This document shows, piece after piece, positions 1 to 10,807 of a stretch of 64,000 nt of DNA. Location: assembly GCA_022579005.1 (NCBI GenBank), contig MU401574.1, forward strand, positions 1-64,000, given 5' to 3'. Positions within the stretch are counted from its first letter, which is position 1. Every line of letters begins with the position of its first letter. The position numbers were made by a program, and so were the translations under genes. The notes beneath the pieces are model-generated. The model did not search any database and was not told the DNA's origin. It saw nothing but the letters and a program-made list of their open reading frames with translations. The stretch is from Poronia punctata (Eukaryota > Ascomycota > Sordariomycetes > Xylariales > Xylariaceae).

Positions 1-3000
1 TAAATAAGTTTATAATAAGCTAATATTAAATTTATTTTTTAAAAAAACTTTTATAATTTATAGTTTAATATTTTATTATAAGCTATTAATAATTTTTTAT
101 TTTTTTATAAAAAATAAAAAAGCTATAGTTTTTTTTAGTATATATTATATTATTACTTAGCTTATGCTATACTTATATACTGCTTTATATTGTTTATATA
201 CTAAAAAGCAATACTAATACTAACTTTTTTTGCATATAGCTATACTTGTTGTTTGCCTATGCTAAGTATATGTTTTGCTACTAGTAACGCTTTTTTTTTT
301 TTATATGTTTTCTTTTAATACTTAAACCTAGGCCTTAGCATAAGCGTTAGTATTAGCGCTGCTTTAAGCTTTGCTTTTGCTTATATGTACGTTTTTAATA
401 GCAATAATAGCAGCTACTAAAATTAATATTAGCTTATAATTATAAGTATAATATAAGCTATATATATAATAAGTACTAATTTAAATACTTATAGTTATAA
501 GCTTGCTTTTTTTATTAGCTTTTTTTACTAATAGAAAATTATATTAGCTTAGCATATAAATAGCATATAAATAGCATACTTTTATAAGTACGCTTAGCTT
601 TAAGCTTAAGCAAAGTTAAAAATAATCTATTAGTATTAAGTATAGCAATAAGGCCTTACTATAAACTGTTAACATATACTAAGTATATTTTTAATAACTG
701 CTTATAGTATGCTTACTTTATGCTTGCTATATTTAAAAGTTATAAATATAATAATAAAGGCAATTTATTATAAAGTTAGCATATGCTTATAGTTTTTTTT
801 TCTTATTACTACTAATATTAATAATTATATTTATAGCTTTTTAAAACTAAAAGCATAATGTTTAACTTATAATATATGCTATAAACGTGCTAAAAGTATA
901 TATTAGCTTAAGCGTAAGCAAAAGCAAAGGTAAAAGCAAAAGTAAAAATAAAGGTAAAAGCAAAAGCAAAGGCAAAGGTAAAAATAAAAGTAAAAATAAA
1001 ATAAAAGGGCTAGTAAGTATAAAAGTTTTAAGTAAACGTAAAAAAAGTATGTTTTAAAGGTTTTTAAGTAATTTAAGCAAGTTAAAAAAAAATAAACAAA
1101 AACTATTAAGCTAGCGTAAGCTAACTTTATATAAAGCAAAAGGTAAAAAATTAAAGGATAATAATAATAGCAACAATATTTAAAGCAAAATTAGTAATAA
1201 ATATTTTAAAAAATTAATAAAAAAAGGTGCTCTTTTAATATTTGCTAAACGTTTATAAACTTAATGCTTAAAAAATGCTAAACTAGCTTAAATAGTATAG
1301 CAAGTAAAAGTAAAATAAAAAAAATAAAATAAAGCTAGTTAGTATATAAATAACATATAATTTACTTACGTAGTAAAACTAAGTTTTATACTTTTTAGCA
1401 AAAGCTAAGTTTTTTTAGCTATATATTATTAGTATATTAATAGCATATACTAAGTAGTTATAGTATATATATAAGTTGCTTAAGTTTTATTATGTACTTA
1501 TTAATTAAAAATATTTTGCTTATATTTTTAGTATATTATTAGTATATATATTATATATTAATATTATATAGTAAGCATATTAAAGCTTTTAAACGTAATA
1601 AGTATTATGCTATTTATAAGTTAAAACCTATTTTTTAAGTATACTAATAAAGTATATATTAGCTATAAGCAAACTATATGCTTTAAAAACTTACTTAGTA
1701 CTAAAAAGCTATTTATAAATAGTTATATTTGCTAAGTTTAAGTTTATATTTATTAAATAGTTAGTATATATAAATTATATGCTTTGCTATATATTATTTA
1801 TATGCGCTAATATGCGCATTTTAAATATGTTAACAAAGCTTTATAAATTAATATATAGTAGTATATATAAAAAGTAAGCTATATATATACTTTTAGTTTA
1901 TTAGTATAAATTACTTTATATATAGTACTGCTTTAAACAATAATATTGTAGCTTTAAATAGTTAGCATATACTAAGCATAAAAAAAAAAAACTTTTTATA
2001 TATAATTATATAGCTTAAAAAGCTTAATTATAAAGTTAAAAGCATAATTTAGTAAAGTAATATAGTTAGCATATGCTAATAATATATTAATAATAAATAT
2101 ATACTAATATTATGCGCTAAAATTTAAATAGCTAAAATATAGTTAGTATAACTTTAGCATATATATAATAAAAAGTAAGCTTTACTTTAGTAGCTGCTTT
2201 AGTTAGCAATATAAGCTAAACTTATAGTTAATAAAAATAAAGCGTAAGTTAAAAAAAAGTTATACTTAAAACCTAGTTAAACTACGCCTTATTATTATTA
2301 AAAATTAAGCTTATAAAAATTATATTAGCAATATATACTATATATATATATATTATATAAAAAGCATATGCTTACTATAATAGTACTTATACTTTAATAA
2401 GTTTGTAGCTTTTAATACTTATAAGTTAATATATTTGTTTTTATTAATAAGTATACTAAGTAAATGCTGTATAGATGCTGTACAAATACTAAGGGTATAT
2501 TGTATATATATTATATAAATGTTAAATATAGTGTAAAAAACAAGAAAATAATAAAGTATATATAAAGTAAAAACAGCTTTTTTACTGTATATAGTTAGCA
2601 TATACTAAAAATTTTTTTTTTATATATATAAATTTGCTATATTTATAGCATATAGCCTTAGTATATGCTATATACATATGCATATGCTATATATGTATAT
2701 GCTATACATATTAAAAGCGTATTTTAATTAAATATAAAAAAATAAATTAAACTTATAATTATACGTTAGTTATTATAAAAAAAAAAAAAGAATTTAAAAG
2801 GTATATAAAAAAAAAATTTTTTATATAAGTAAATTTTACTACTTTAAGCGTATGCCCTATATATGCTAACTTTAATATTTTACTTTATATATGCAAACTT
2901 AATACTTACTTATTATTTAGCTTAATATATATATAAACATATATTTTAACTTTATATATTAACTAAAAATAAAATAATTATAAAGTAACTTATATTATTA

Positions 3001-3200
3001 TAAGCTTTATATATTAATTATAAGTATTTATAATAAATTAACATTTATACTTATATGTACGTGGTTTGTATATGCTACGTATATATAAACCTGCTATTTT
3101 TATAAAGACCTTTTTATGTACTGCTTAAAAAATGTATATACTTTTATATATACTAGCTTTTAACATGTAAGTTAGCACCTTTTTTATTTAAGCTTAAAAA
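1..3200. repeat. AT-rich, RIP-like degraded isochore
   Basis: The block is almost entirely A/T, with stop codons in every frame and only short meaningless frames. Most remaining G/C sits in short words such as AGC and GCT, and partly palindromic fragments such as AGCATATGCT recur. This fits repeat-induced point mutation of old transposon DNA, as in AT isochores of many Pezizomycotina. No transposase or reverse transcriptase frame survives, so the original element cannot be named. Composition changes abruptly near 3180-3260 to normal genic DNA. Confidence 0.8.
905..1010. repeat. purine-rich low-complexity tract in the isochore
   Basis: Irregular repeats of AAAGCAAA, AAAGGTAA and AAATAAA follow each other for about 100 bases. 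Read on the minus strand they give a meaningless Phe/Tyr/Leu/Cys-rich frame (903-1139). I see simple-sequence decay here and no gene. Confidence 0.6.
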
Positions 3201-3239
3201 GGGTAATTTAAACTTTTTTTAGACTCTACTTAATTCTTT

Positions 3240-3258
3240 GCGCTAGTCAGACTAGCGC
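3240..3258. repeat. perfect 9-bp inverted repeat at the isochore edge
   Basis: GCGCTAGTC and GACTAGCGC flank one central A. The palindrome lies where the AT-rich block gives way to balanced sequence. It could be a remnant terminal repeat of a mobile element, or chance. Confidence 0.5.
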
Positions 3259-3861
3259 TGTTTTTAACCCTCGCCGAGCTTTTAGTTACCCCCCGCGACC
3301 TATATGCTCCTTAGAGAGTTAGTGGGGTACAGCGTAAATTGGAAGACCCATGCAGTTAAGGGTAGGGTTCTCGGCCAAGGGGTTCTCGGCCAAGGGGTTC
3401 CTAATCCTGCACCGGCTACTCAAGCTTGCTTTTCTTCCTTCTTCTTACAGGTGTGTATGCTAGGAATTGAAGTCGAGTAATACATGGCTAACAAACTTGC
3501 AATCATATTCATCTATATGTCTACTCATTCTTATGGAAATGTATCTCTGTTGCTAATTGAAGCATAGACCCGGTCTGTTTCTTCTGCTTTTGCAGACTGT
3601 TGTAAAGAAGCATTAGTATTCCCGAAGTTTTGTTACGCAAAGACCGATATTAAAGTCACCCGAGTGATTATTTGTTTGAGTTGATAATAAGACATGTCTA
3701 TTTTCTAGGTGCTGTTTTAGTACTTGACAGGCTCACAACACTACCTTTTCGAGTGTTGGTAACCAGAAAACTTCGTACAAGCAGTTCTCTAGGCATATAC
3801 CAAGAAGATTGATGGAATATAATCCACCCTGCAAGCGGCAAAGCAGCCCTTACCTAGGTAT
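3259..3861. other. intergenic, isochore border to first gene
   Basis: Apart from the 15-bp tandem duplication I see no coding frame or RNA gene. It is the 3' flank of the minus-strand hydrolase that follows. Confidence 0.5.
3368..3397. repeat. 15-bp tandem duplication
   Basis: TTCTCGGCCAAGGGG occurs twice head to tail (3368-3382 and 3383-3397), then TTC starts a third copy. It sits about 170 bp inside the normal-composition DNA next to the AT-rich block. Confidence 0.7.
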
Positions 3862-4668
3862 TTATCCCAAAACCTTGGTAGCTTTACCAGGTTTCAACCA
3901 CGTAACCTTATCCCCCACGCCCCCCTCTCCCAAAGCCTTCCTCAAGTGTTCCGTTCCCTCCTTAAAATGATCCCATCCTTCATAATGGATAGGCACCATG
4001 ACATCAGCATCCAACTCCCGAACCAACCGCGAAGCCTGCCTCCCATCCATCGTAATCAGCAGACCCGCCATCTCGTGCTCCAGCGGCGCCTGTGCGCCCC
4101 CGAGATTGAGCAGCGCAAGCGATACGTGGCAGCGTTCAAGAATCTCGCCCGCCAAGTCTGGGATATATACTGTGTCCCCGGAGAAGTAGATGGCATTCGG
4201 CTTGCCGTTGGTGCTTCCGAACGATCGCTCAGTCACAAGGAAGCCGATGCTCTCCCCGCCTGGCACATGCTCGCATGGCGTTGCTGTGATTTCGAACTTA
4301 CGACCGCTTACTTGGAGGGTTGTGGTCTCCCAGGGTGCCAGACTTCTCACGCCTGGCCTTGGACTCAGACTCTTGGCTCCCGACCTGGTCGTCAAGACGT
4401 GTCGGCCATCTAAGACACGGCGGCCTAGGTCGTCCAGGTTGTCGGGATGATCTTCGTGACTGAGGAGTACGGCGTCGATGGGTGGGATGTCGTGGAGGGA
4501 TAGTGCCGGGGTGTAGTGACTTGTCAGCGTTACTCCTTCGTTCCAGCTTGTGCCGTCTGGTGAGAAGTACGGGTCCGTGAGGAAGTTGATCCCGTCGATT
4601 GATATGATTACTGTTGCGGTTCCGATGTGCGTGAGCTGCACGTCGCTTTGGAACTTGGAGGATGACAT
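3862..4668 (-). CDS. metallo-beta-lactamase-fold hydrolase (UlaG-like)
   Basis: A single 268-residue frame from ATG at 4668. The protein begins MSSSKFQSDVQLTHIGTATV. It carries the motifs of the UlaG-like branch of the metallo-beta-lactamase fold: an early LTDPYF strand, the metal motif SHEDHPDNLDD near residue 69, YFSGDT near 160 and an HYEGW motif near 228. The length is normal for the family. There is no signal peptide, so a cytosolic metal-dependent hydrolase is likely; the substrate cannot be read. Thioesterase-type metallo-beta-lactamases release products from non-reducing PKSs, but those usually carry a THxHxDH motif. This gene is 6 kb from the acyltransferase, so cluster membership is doubtful. 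Confidence 0.85.
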   Translation of the reverse strand: MSSSKFQSDVQLTHIGTATVIISIDGINFLTDPYFSPDGTSWNEGVTLTSHYTPALSLHDIPPIDAVLLSHEDHPDNLDDLGRRVLDGRHVLTTRSGAKSLSPRPGVRSLAPWETTTLQVSGRKFEITATPCEHVPGGESIGFLVTERSFGSTNGKPNAIYFSGDTVYIPDLAGEILERCHVSLALLNLGGAQAPLEHEMAGLLITMDGRQASRLVRELDADVMVPIHYEGWDHFKEGTEHLRKALGEGGVGDKVTWLKPGKATKVLG

Positions 4669-7600
4669 GTTGCTGGTTGGGAGTGAGATATAAAAGTCTT
4701 GGTCTGAGTGCCTGCTTGATTATTTGGGGAGGGTAAGTTGTGATATTCTCGCAATTACGTAACAATTCCTTGTACTACTATTCTTTTTATTAGTCATTAT
4801 CACAAGCATTAGGTAAGTGGGCAGCGACGCAGTGTACTCAGTTCGTCATTGTTAGCGAAATATCTGCGTAATATACCGCGAATACAGCCCCTATTGTAAA
4901 CATCAATCAACCAATCAATCACATGTACTGACCCACGCTTAGGTGGTCACTATGACGATGATACTAATGAGACTTTATTCATCCGCAGGGGCATTAGGGT
5001 TACCAACCAAGGACCCGGTTATAGGGTCGAGGCGTGGACCGGAGCTTAAGAAAGGGTTGACTGGAGGTTGCCGATACGTCGTGTCTATCTCGTGTGCTCG
5101 TTTTGTTCGCTTGCTTGATAGCCTCGTCTCTTGCATTCCGATAAGCAGCCGCTCCCCTCCTAAATGTCTCGACATCGCAGGTCAGGGCATAAACCCCCGA
5201 TTTGTGTTGTGGCATATCCGCCACTTGCCCCTGAACTGGCGGGTGGGACTTGGGTAACAGGCATACATTTTAAGCACACCCTGGTGGTAAGTTGATGTTA
5301 TGGTATATACATTCTTCTCGATGCCCGGGCTTATACCTGTATATGTCTGGAGACTATGAGTGCTTCTTGCTCCTAGCCCGAGCGAAAGGCAATCTCAAGT
5401 TCCTCGGCCATAATCTTGGTCAGGGGGCCCTATGTTGTTCGGACCTTAAGATTTTGCAAACAGTATTAAAGTGAAGTGTGTTGGCCCAAACATCTTTATC
5501 AGTAATGGAGTACTGGAACTGGGCATTGTCGAGTAGTGCTTTGAGACTAGACATCTCATCGCGGGGCTTGTTGAGTAAATGTAGCATAGAAAGGGGGTAG
5601 TAAAATGAGAGCACCTCCCACCCACATAGTAGGCAAGGCAAAAGGCTTGTTTGACTTGGAGAGACTTTTTGTATCCATCACGCATGGTCTATTGCATGGA
5701 TATCACTGATCTGGCGAAGGCAAGAATCCAAGAGAGCGAACCGTAAGTAGCTAGCTAAAGCGCCCACAGGATTGGCTTTAACCCCTGTGCCAAGTTGTTT
5801 ACCCAGTATGAGCGGGTACGCAACACCACGGACTGCGATGCCAGCCACTTGCGTGATAAAGAGAACTGTTTCATCTACTAGACATGCCTAGGTCGCATGG
5901 TGTGTTGATTCCATCCAGGTGTGTGGCATTGTACAGATCAGGAGATACATCGTCCAGGAATAAATCTTTGCTGGCGTTTACGTTGGTCGTTAGGGGGACC
6001 CGGTTGGTTGTATCTCAGAAATGCAGTAGACGATGCGTTCTACTAGATACTGCAAAGGTAGCCGTAACAGATGACGCTTAGATATGTATTTCTATCCAGC
6101 TTAGAGCCCGGCAATAGATGTTAGCCATGCGTCAACAAGGTCGGATGTTGGATGCTTTGGTTTCCTTGAGTTGCTATGACTGGAATTGTTGCCCATATCT
6201 AGAACCCTTTTTGATAGAAGTGCAATGTTCGCGTTGCCTAACAGGCATGTCACTGACCAAACAATCACCAGGAAGCAAAGAAAGTGTTCAGACTGATACA
6301 AGGTCGCTAGCAGTACATAGTGACTTCCTAGCGTCTATCTAGGATGTACACAAGTTTCTTTCGACTACCTACAACAAGGTAACAAGCCTGACATACCTAT
6401 TACCTAATTAAAGGTATGGGGGGCTCATGCTATATTAGCAGATAGAGACCTACATACAATGACCCTGTACTGGCTAATTGCCGCATTTTGTTATCCGTCA
6501 CAATGGGATATCAAAATGATACCAAGTGTAGGCTCTTAGAGTTCATCTTTCGTATATACATGTAGGCCATGCCATGGAGGAGTGAGTCCAAGTATTGTGC
6601 AATAAAGGGCAGGGTAGTAAAGAAAGTGTTACTCAGAACATTATCTATTGTACACACATTAAACGACCTCTATACACTGATTAACACGTAAATAAATAAC
6701 CTACAGATCTTGTCTTGTTATAAAATGTGCAAAGTGAATGTTGCTAAGCGCCCCTGAATGTACACGCCACTATTCTAGACTTGAATCTATCCACCTATTG
6801 ATCGATGTCAATGTAGTCCTGTACTTCCCTACCTATTCCTTACAATAACATAACATACCATACAGAAGCCAAAACCATTGACGATTTGTTCATTTACCCA
6901 ACTTTGGCACCATACCTAGTCTGGGTATAAGTACCTAAACAGCTTCGTCGGCGATTCCCTTTTCTTGTTACCTACTTCACACTCACTCATACCAACACTT
7001 CCTAGGAATATTCTTGCAATCCACGCGTGACTTGTTGTTTGTTGGCTTTCCAAGTTTCTTAACAAAGGTAAGTGATCGATACATCTTGCTCGTCGGCATC
7101 TCCCAACTTCACTACGCTCCTTCAGCCGCCGCAATCACCTTTCATGTATTTCCATTCCAGGCTTACCTACTCTTGCGGTGAAAAAAGGAACGTTGATCAT
7201 TAATATTCCTTTGTGTGCATAGGCCAACATACACGACTTAACCTGAGGAAGTGGCCCAACCAGCTCTTCTTCTTTGCCCTGGCAAACTTTATACTCGGAC
7301 AGAGATTCCGCGCTCAAGGTGCTGCTGTTTACACTGAACGCGTTCAAGGGACTTGGCCTGTCTACGGTCGGTAAGGATATTATTCTCGTTAAACTCTTTC
7401 TATCCATCTTGTGATGGAAGTCGATAATACTTCCATGTCGCCCTCAATATCCCTCTTCTCTCTCTTTTGATCACCCGCCCGACATGACATTTCCCTGTCA
7501 ATCACGGATGTTGTTCTTCTAGAGCCAAGTTCTTCTATGGCTCTTTTATCCTCTTTCTACCGGCTACTTTGCCATCGTGAAGCATTAGCCTTCTCTTCAT

Positions 7601-7717
7601 ATTAAAACCTGATACCTAACCAGAGATTTCGTGTAGAGCATAACAAAGCCGTCACTATCAACCCAAGTTAACACCAACATCCCTTACGTCGTCTCTGTGC
7701 AAAGGCATATTTTCAAC
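4669..7717. other. intergenic, 3 kb without a supported gene
   Basis: Only short overlapping frames of 60-104 codons on both strands, none with recognisable motifs or linkable by splice sites. The last few hundred bases (about 7000-7717) are pyrimidine-rich and probably hold the promoter and 5' UTR of the next plus-strand gene. Confidence 0.5.
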
Positions 7718-10030
7718 ATGTGTCAGATAACCTACTACATATGCGCCAAGTGCTACTGTGGCTACCCACGTGCCACCGACCGATGCGATGACATGCGACC
7801 ACCATACCTTTATTGCCCCAAAAGCACCCAGTTCAAGTTCGTCATTGCTGCCGAGGACGAGTGTCATCTCTACCCTCATCATGCACCCCTGCTTCATATT
7901 TCACCCGATGGTGTAGAGACTATACTGCCCTTTATGACACCTGTCTCTGGTCCGGTCAATGCCATGACGGCTCAGAGTCCCTTTCAGAGCAATGCTTCTC
8001 TTGTTGCAGCCTCGAGACTACCACCACCAGGTGCAGGTGACTACCGCAGTATGACAGGCCCTGTCACAGAGGGACGCAGCAATAACCAACAGTTTTGGAT
8101 TTCGCCGCGGCCCCAGATGAGTCAAGACGCAAGACAGACACGGGAGAGGAACAATAGTTCGAGAGGATACAGGCAGAACAGGGATCGACATGACAGACAC
8201 CCTTATGCTCAGGACCAGTATACCGGCGGTAATCAATCGCGGTCTCGTAATGACTTCTACGGCGGTCGTAATGGCCAGTACCAGTACTATCCATTCCAAG
8301 CAGCGCCGATGGCACCTTTTAGAGGCACACGCGATGATAATCCGCCCAGCTGCGTATACATGCCAGTCACTGGCCCGCCTTTTGTTGCCGTGTCGCAGCA
8401 AGGGCCGTATTCTCAAGCGACAACGCCTTTGCCCAGTCAGCCTACCAACGTCGGATCATCATCCAACGAGGGCCGAAGACCACAGTTCAACCCCAATGCA
8501 AGGGTCTTTGAGAGCCAGATCCACAACATCCTAATGCTAGAACGCCGTGACAAGTCGGACCAAGCGCAACGGCCCAACCCCACGACATTTGACCCTCACT
8601 CTGGCAACTACCCCAAGTCTCCAAGTGTCTCTTATCCGAGTGAGGACGGAAATGGCAGTAGTGAGGCCACGGAAAAGACTCTGGTCGAGAACCCGCAATA
8701 TGGTGAAGGGAGTCCTGACTACAGGGGTGACGTTGTCAACCCACGCAACTTGTATCGGCCACGGCCTGAAAGCTGGTGTATTCACCAACCCCGAAGAGCA
8801 TCTATGAGTGACTTGCCCGCAGCACCTTCCACCTTTCAGGTTGATGAAGGAAAGGAAGAGGGCACCAAAGAAGAGGTCGAGGCCATGGTTCAGTCACTCA
8901 CTCCATATGCCGCTCCCTCACCCGCCGAACAAGTAGGAGAGGGTCATATTTCTTCGCCGCTTCTGCCGGCCACATCACCTGTGAGCCGGAAGGAAGCCAC
9001 AAGCGGGCAGAAGCATACCGCGAGTATATCGGGAGGGTTGAACGACGGTGATAAGCTTCAAGACTTTCCCCTACTTCCTAGCCGCAACATTTCTGCCGGG
9101 GCTATCCCGGGCAAGGGTCCTTCCGCCGAGGGAACAGCATCCCCAGAAGGAGATACAAACGATAAAATTACACCCACACCTATAAAATCCCCACCCCTAA
9201 CAGCTCGTTCAGAGATTACTACCGACGTTGAAACGGCGCAAGATCTCAAACAAGGTGTTCCAGCAGTAGCAGAACCTCGAAGAACTTGGAGCCAGGTCGT
9301 ATCCGGGAAGTCTGCGCCGTCGAAACACGTCATCCTTAAGCCTTCTACTAGAGATCCGTCCAAGCAGCAGCCAACTGCCCCCAACAATGGCGATAAACAA
9401 ACACCCGGGCCTGATGGCGCGGCGACGGGAAATCACCATGCACCGGGGTCGCCCGCCGGCAGTAGTGTTTCTTCCAGGGCAACACGGGCCGGCGTTATTA
9501 ACCCTGTTGCGATCCCAGCTGTCACTCCAAAGATGAGTGACATCCAAGCGAGACGTCCGGCTTCCGAGCCCGACGCAGACACAAAAGTGCCTCTCCGAGT
9601 GGACCTTCCGGTTGACCCTGCCGTCGTACCTCTGGAACCGCTATCCACGTCCGGCACTGCCAGGCACCCCGATGAGCCGAACTCGGCCATCAACGCCAGT
9701 CCCTCGGACAAGCCTGACTCAACCGTAAATGCGAGTCACTCCGGTGAGCCAGACGCAGCGCGGGACACGATGGGAGGCGCTTCGCAAGTTGCTACGGATG
9801 TGGGAATCCCAGGTCGTGCTGAAGTAGAAACTTCACTTGCTGAATCTAATCAGGCAGGACAGCCCGAGACATCAAGTCCCCCGACCCAGCGTCTCTGGAG
9901 CCAACTAGTTGGCGGAACAAGCGTGCTGCGTGCCCACACGCGTCAGGATGCACCATCAGCCACGACTGATGAGAACAGCACAGCTTGGCCATCTCTAGGT
10001 TCGGGTAGCGGGAAACAGAAGCGGAATTGA
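7718..10030 (+). CDS. hypothetical large disordered protein with Cys-rich N-terminus
   Basis: One intron-free frame. It is open from 7697, but that codon is GTG; the first ATG is 7718, giving about 770 residues starting MCQITYYICAKCYCGYP. The first 40 residues hold several cysteines (CQ, CAKCYC, RCDD, YC) that could bind zinc. The rest is rich in Pro, Ser, Gly, Asn, Gln and charged residues and is predicted by eye to be disordered. Two related short motifs stand out: RRTWSQVVSGKSAP (nt about 9277-9320) and TQRLWSQLVGGTSV (nt about 9888-9930). I recognise no domain. The short Cys-rich start resembles that of many uncharacterised fungal proteins. Regulatory or RNA-related roles are possible but unsupported. 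Confidence 0.75.
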   Translation: MCQITYYICAKCYCGYPRATDRCDDMRPPYLYCPKSTQFKFVIAAEDECHLYPHHAPLLHISPDGVETILPFMTPVSGPVNAMTAQSPFQSNASLVAASRLPPPGAGDYRSMTGPVTEGRSNNQQFWISPRPQMSQDARQTRERNNSSRGYRQNRDRHDRHPYAQDQYTGGNQSRSRNDFYGGRNGQYQYYPFQAAPMAPFRGTRDDNPPSCVYMPVTGPPFVAVSQQGPYSQATTPLPSQPTNVGSSSNEGRRPQFNPNARVFESQIHNILMLERRDKSDQAQRPNPTTFDPHSGNYPKSPSVSYPSEDGNGSSEATEKTLVENPQYGEGSPDYRGDVVNPRNLYRPRPESWCIHQPRRASMSDLPAAPSTFQVDEGKEEGTKEEVEAMVQSLTPYAAPSPAEQVGEGHISSPLLPATSPVSRKEATSGQKHTASISGGLNDGDKLQDFPLLPSRNISAGAIPGKGPSAEGTASPEGDTNDKITPTPIKSPPLTARSEITTDVETAQDLKQGVPAVAEPRRTWSQVVSGKSAPSKHVILKPSTRDPSKQQPTAPNNGDKQTPGPDGAATGNHHAPGSPAGSSVSSRATRAGVINPVAIPAVTPKMSDIQARRPASEPDADTKVPLRVDLPVDPAVVPLEPLSTSGTARHPDEPNSAINASPSDKPDSTVNASHSGEPDAARDTMGGASQVATDVGIPGRAEVETSLAESNQAGQPETSSPPTQRLWSQLVGGTSVLRAHTRQDAPSATTDENSTAWPSLGSGSGKQKRN

Positions 10031-10807
10031 ATTTCCCCTTTCATGATATGAAGAATGCGATGGGAATGGGAATGGGAGCGGAGGTGTTTGTATTATGAAG
10101 AGTCCTAGCACATCTCGGAGGTGCTGATCGTTGGCAAATTGGGGGTTTTGTAGGTGTTTCGTGTTGCTGTTGGTCTAGAGAGGCAAGGCCAGTATAGGTT
10201 GTGATAAGTGCCCTAAGGTGGCCTAGGGGCCGAATTGTATGTAACTCCTTCCGCCGAATGGTATGTAAATGATATGTGACTTCCTTAATTCTTTATTTCT
10301 GTTGGCTCTTCCTTCCACTACCTACTTACTTAGTAGTTGCACATAGTGACTCTGGGGTATAACGTGGAAAAGAGCATCATTACAACGAGTCTAGATATTT
10401 TGGCCGCGCGGCCCCTTTCCACGACTTTTTGGCAACCATGCCTATATGCTCAGGTCATGTGTATGGAAGATGATTCAAAGCGAGACTATACTGGTGGGAT
10501 GCTTTTGTGCCTTTAAGGGTTACACTGGATTACACGAGACATCTAGAGAAGTGTAACCTACCATTCACCCGACGCCGCGCTTGTACCTTGTTGGTTATTG
10601 GGAAGAGGTTGCGGCATATTGTGGAGGGATAGCAAATACTTCATGTTTCATCGTCTGACGGCATATACTGCAACCCGATGTAATGCAGTAACACCCGTTG
10701 GATCCATTTGTATTATTCATGAATTCTTTAGAAATGCGACTGTAGCTAGATCAGCTCTAGGATCTATACTAAAGCTATTAGACCACTCTATTAAGCAGTA
10801 TCCACTA
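10031..10807. other. intergenic between disordered protein and acyltransferase
   Basis: This is the convergent 3' region of a plus-strand and a minus-strand gene. A 72-codon frame at 10598-10816 has no features of a gene. No structure stands out. Confidence 0.5.

Noticed and set aside
903..2601. Small frames of 60-78 codons in the AT-rich block
   Set aside because: They encode only Phe/Tyr/Leu/Ile-rich low complexity, as expected from A/T-only DNA.
3946..4450. Plus-strand frames of 155 and 86 codons
   Set aside because: They lie antisense within the clear metallo-beta-lactamase-fold gene and have no motifs.
7697..7717. Upstream extension of the disordered protein, MQRHIFN
   Set aside because: The first codon is GTG. 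In a nuclear fungal gene the first ATG (7718) is the more likely start, and it begins with a Cys-rich conserved-looking segment.
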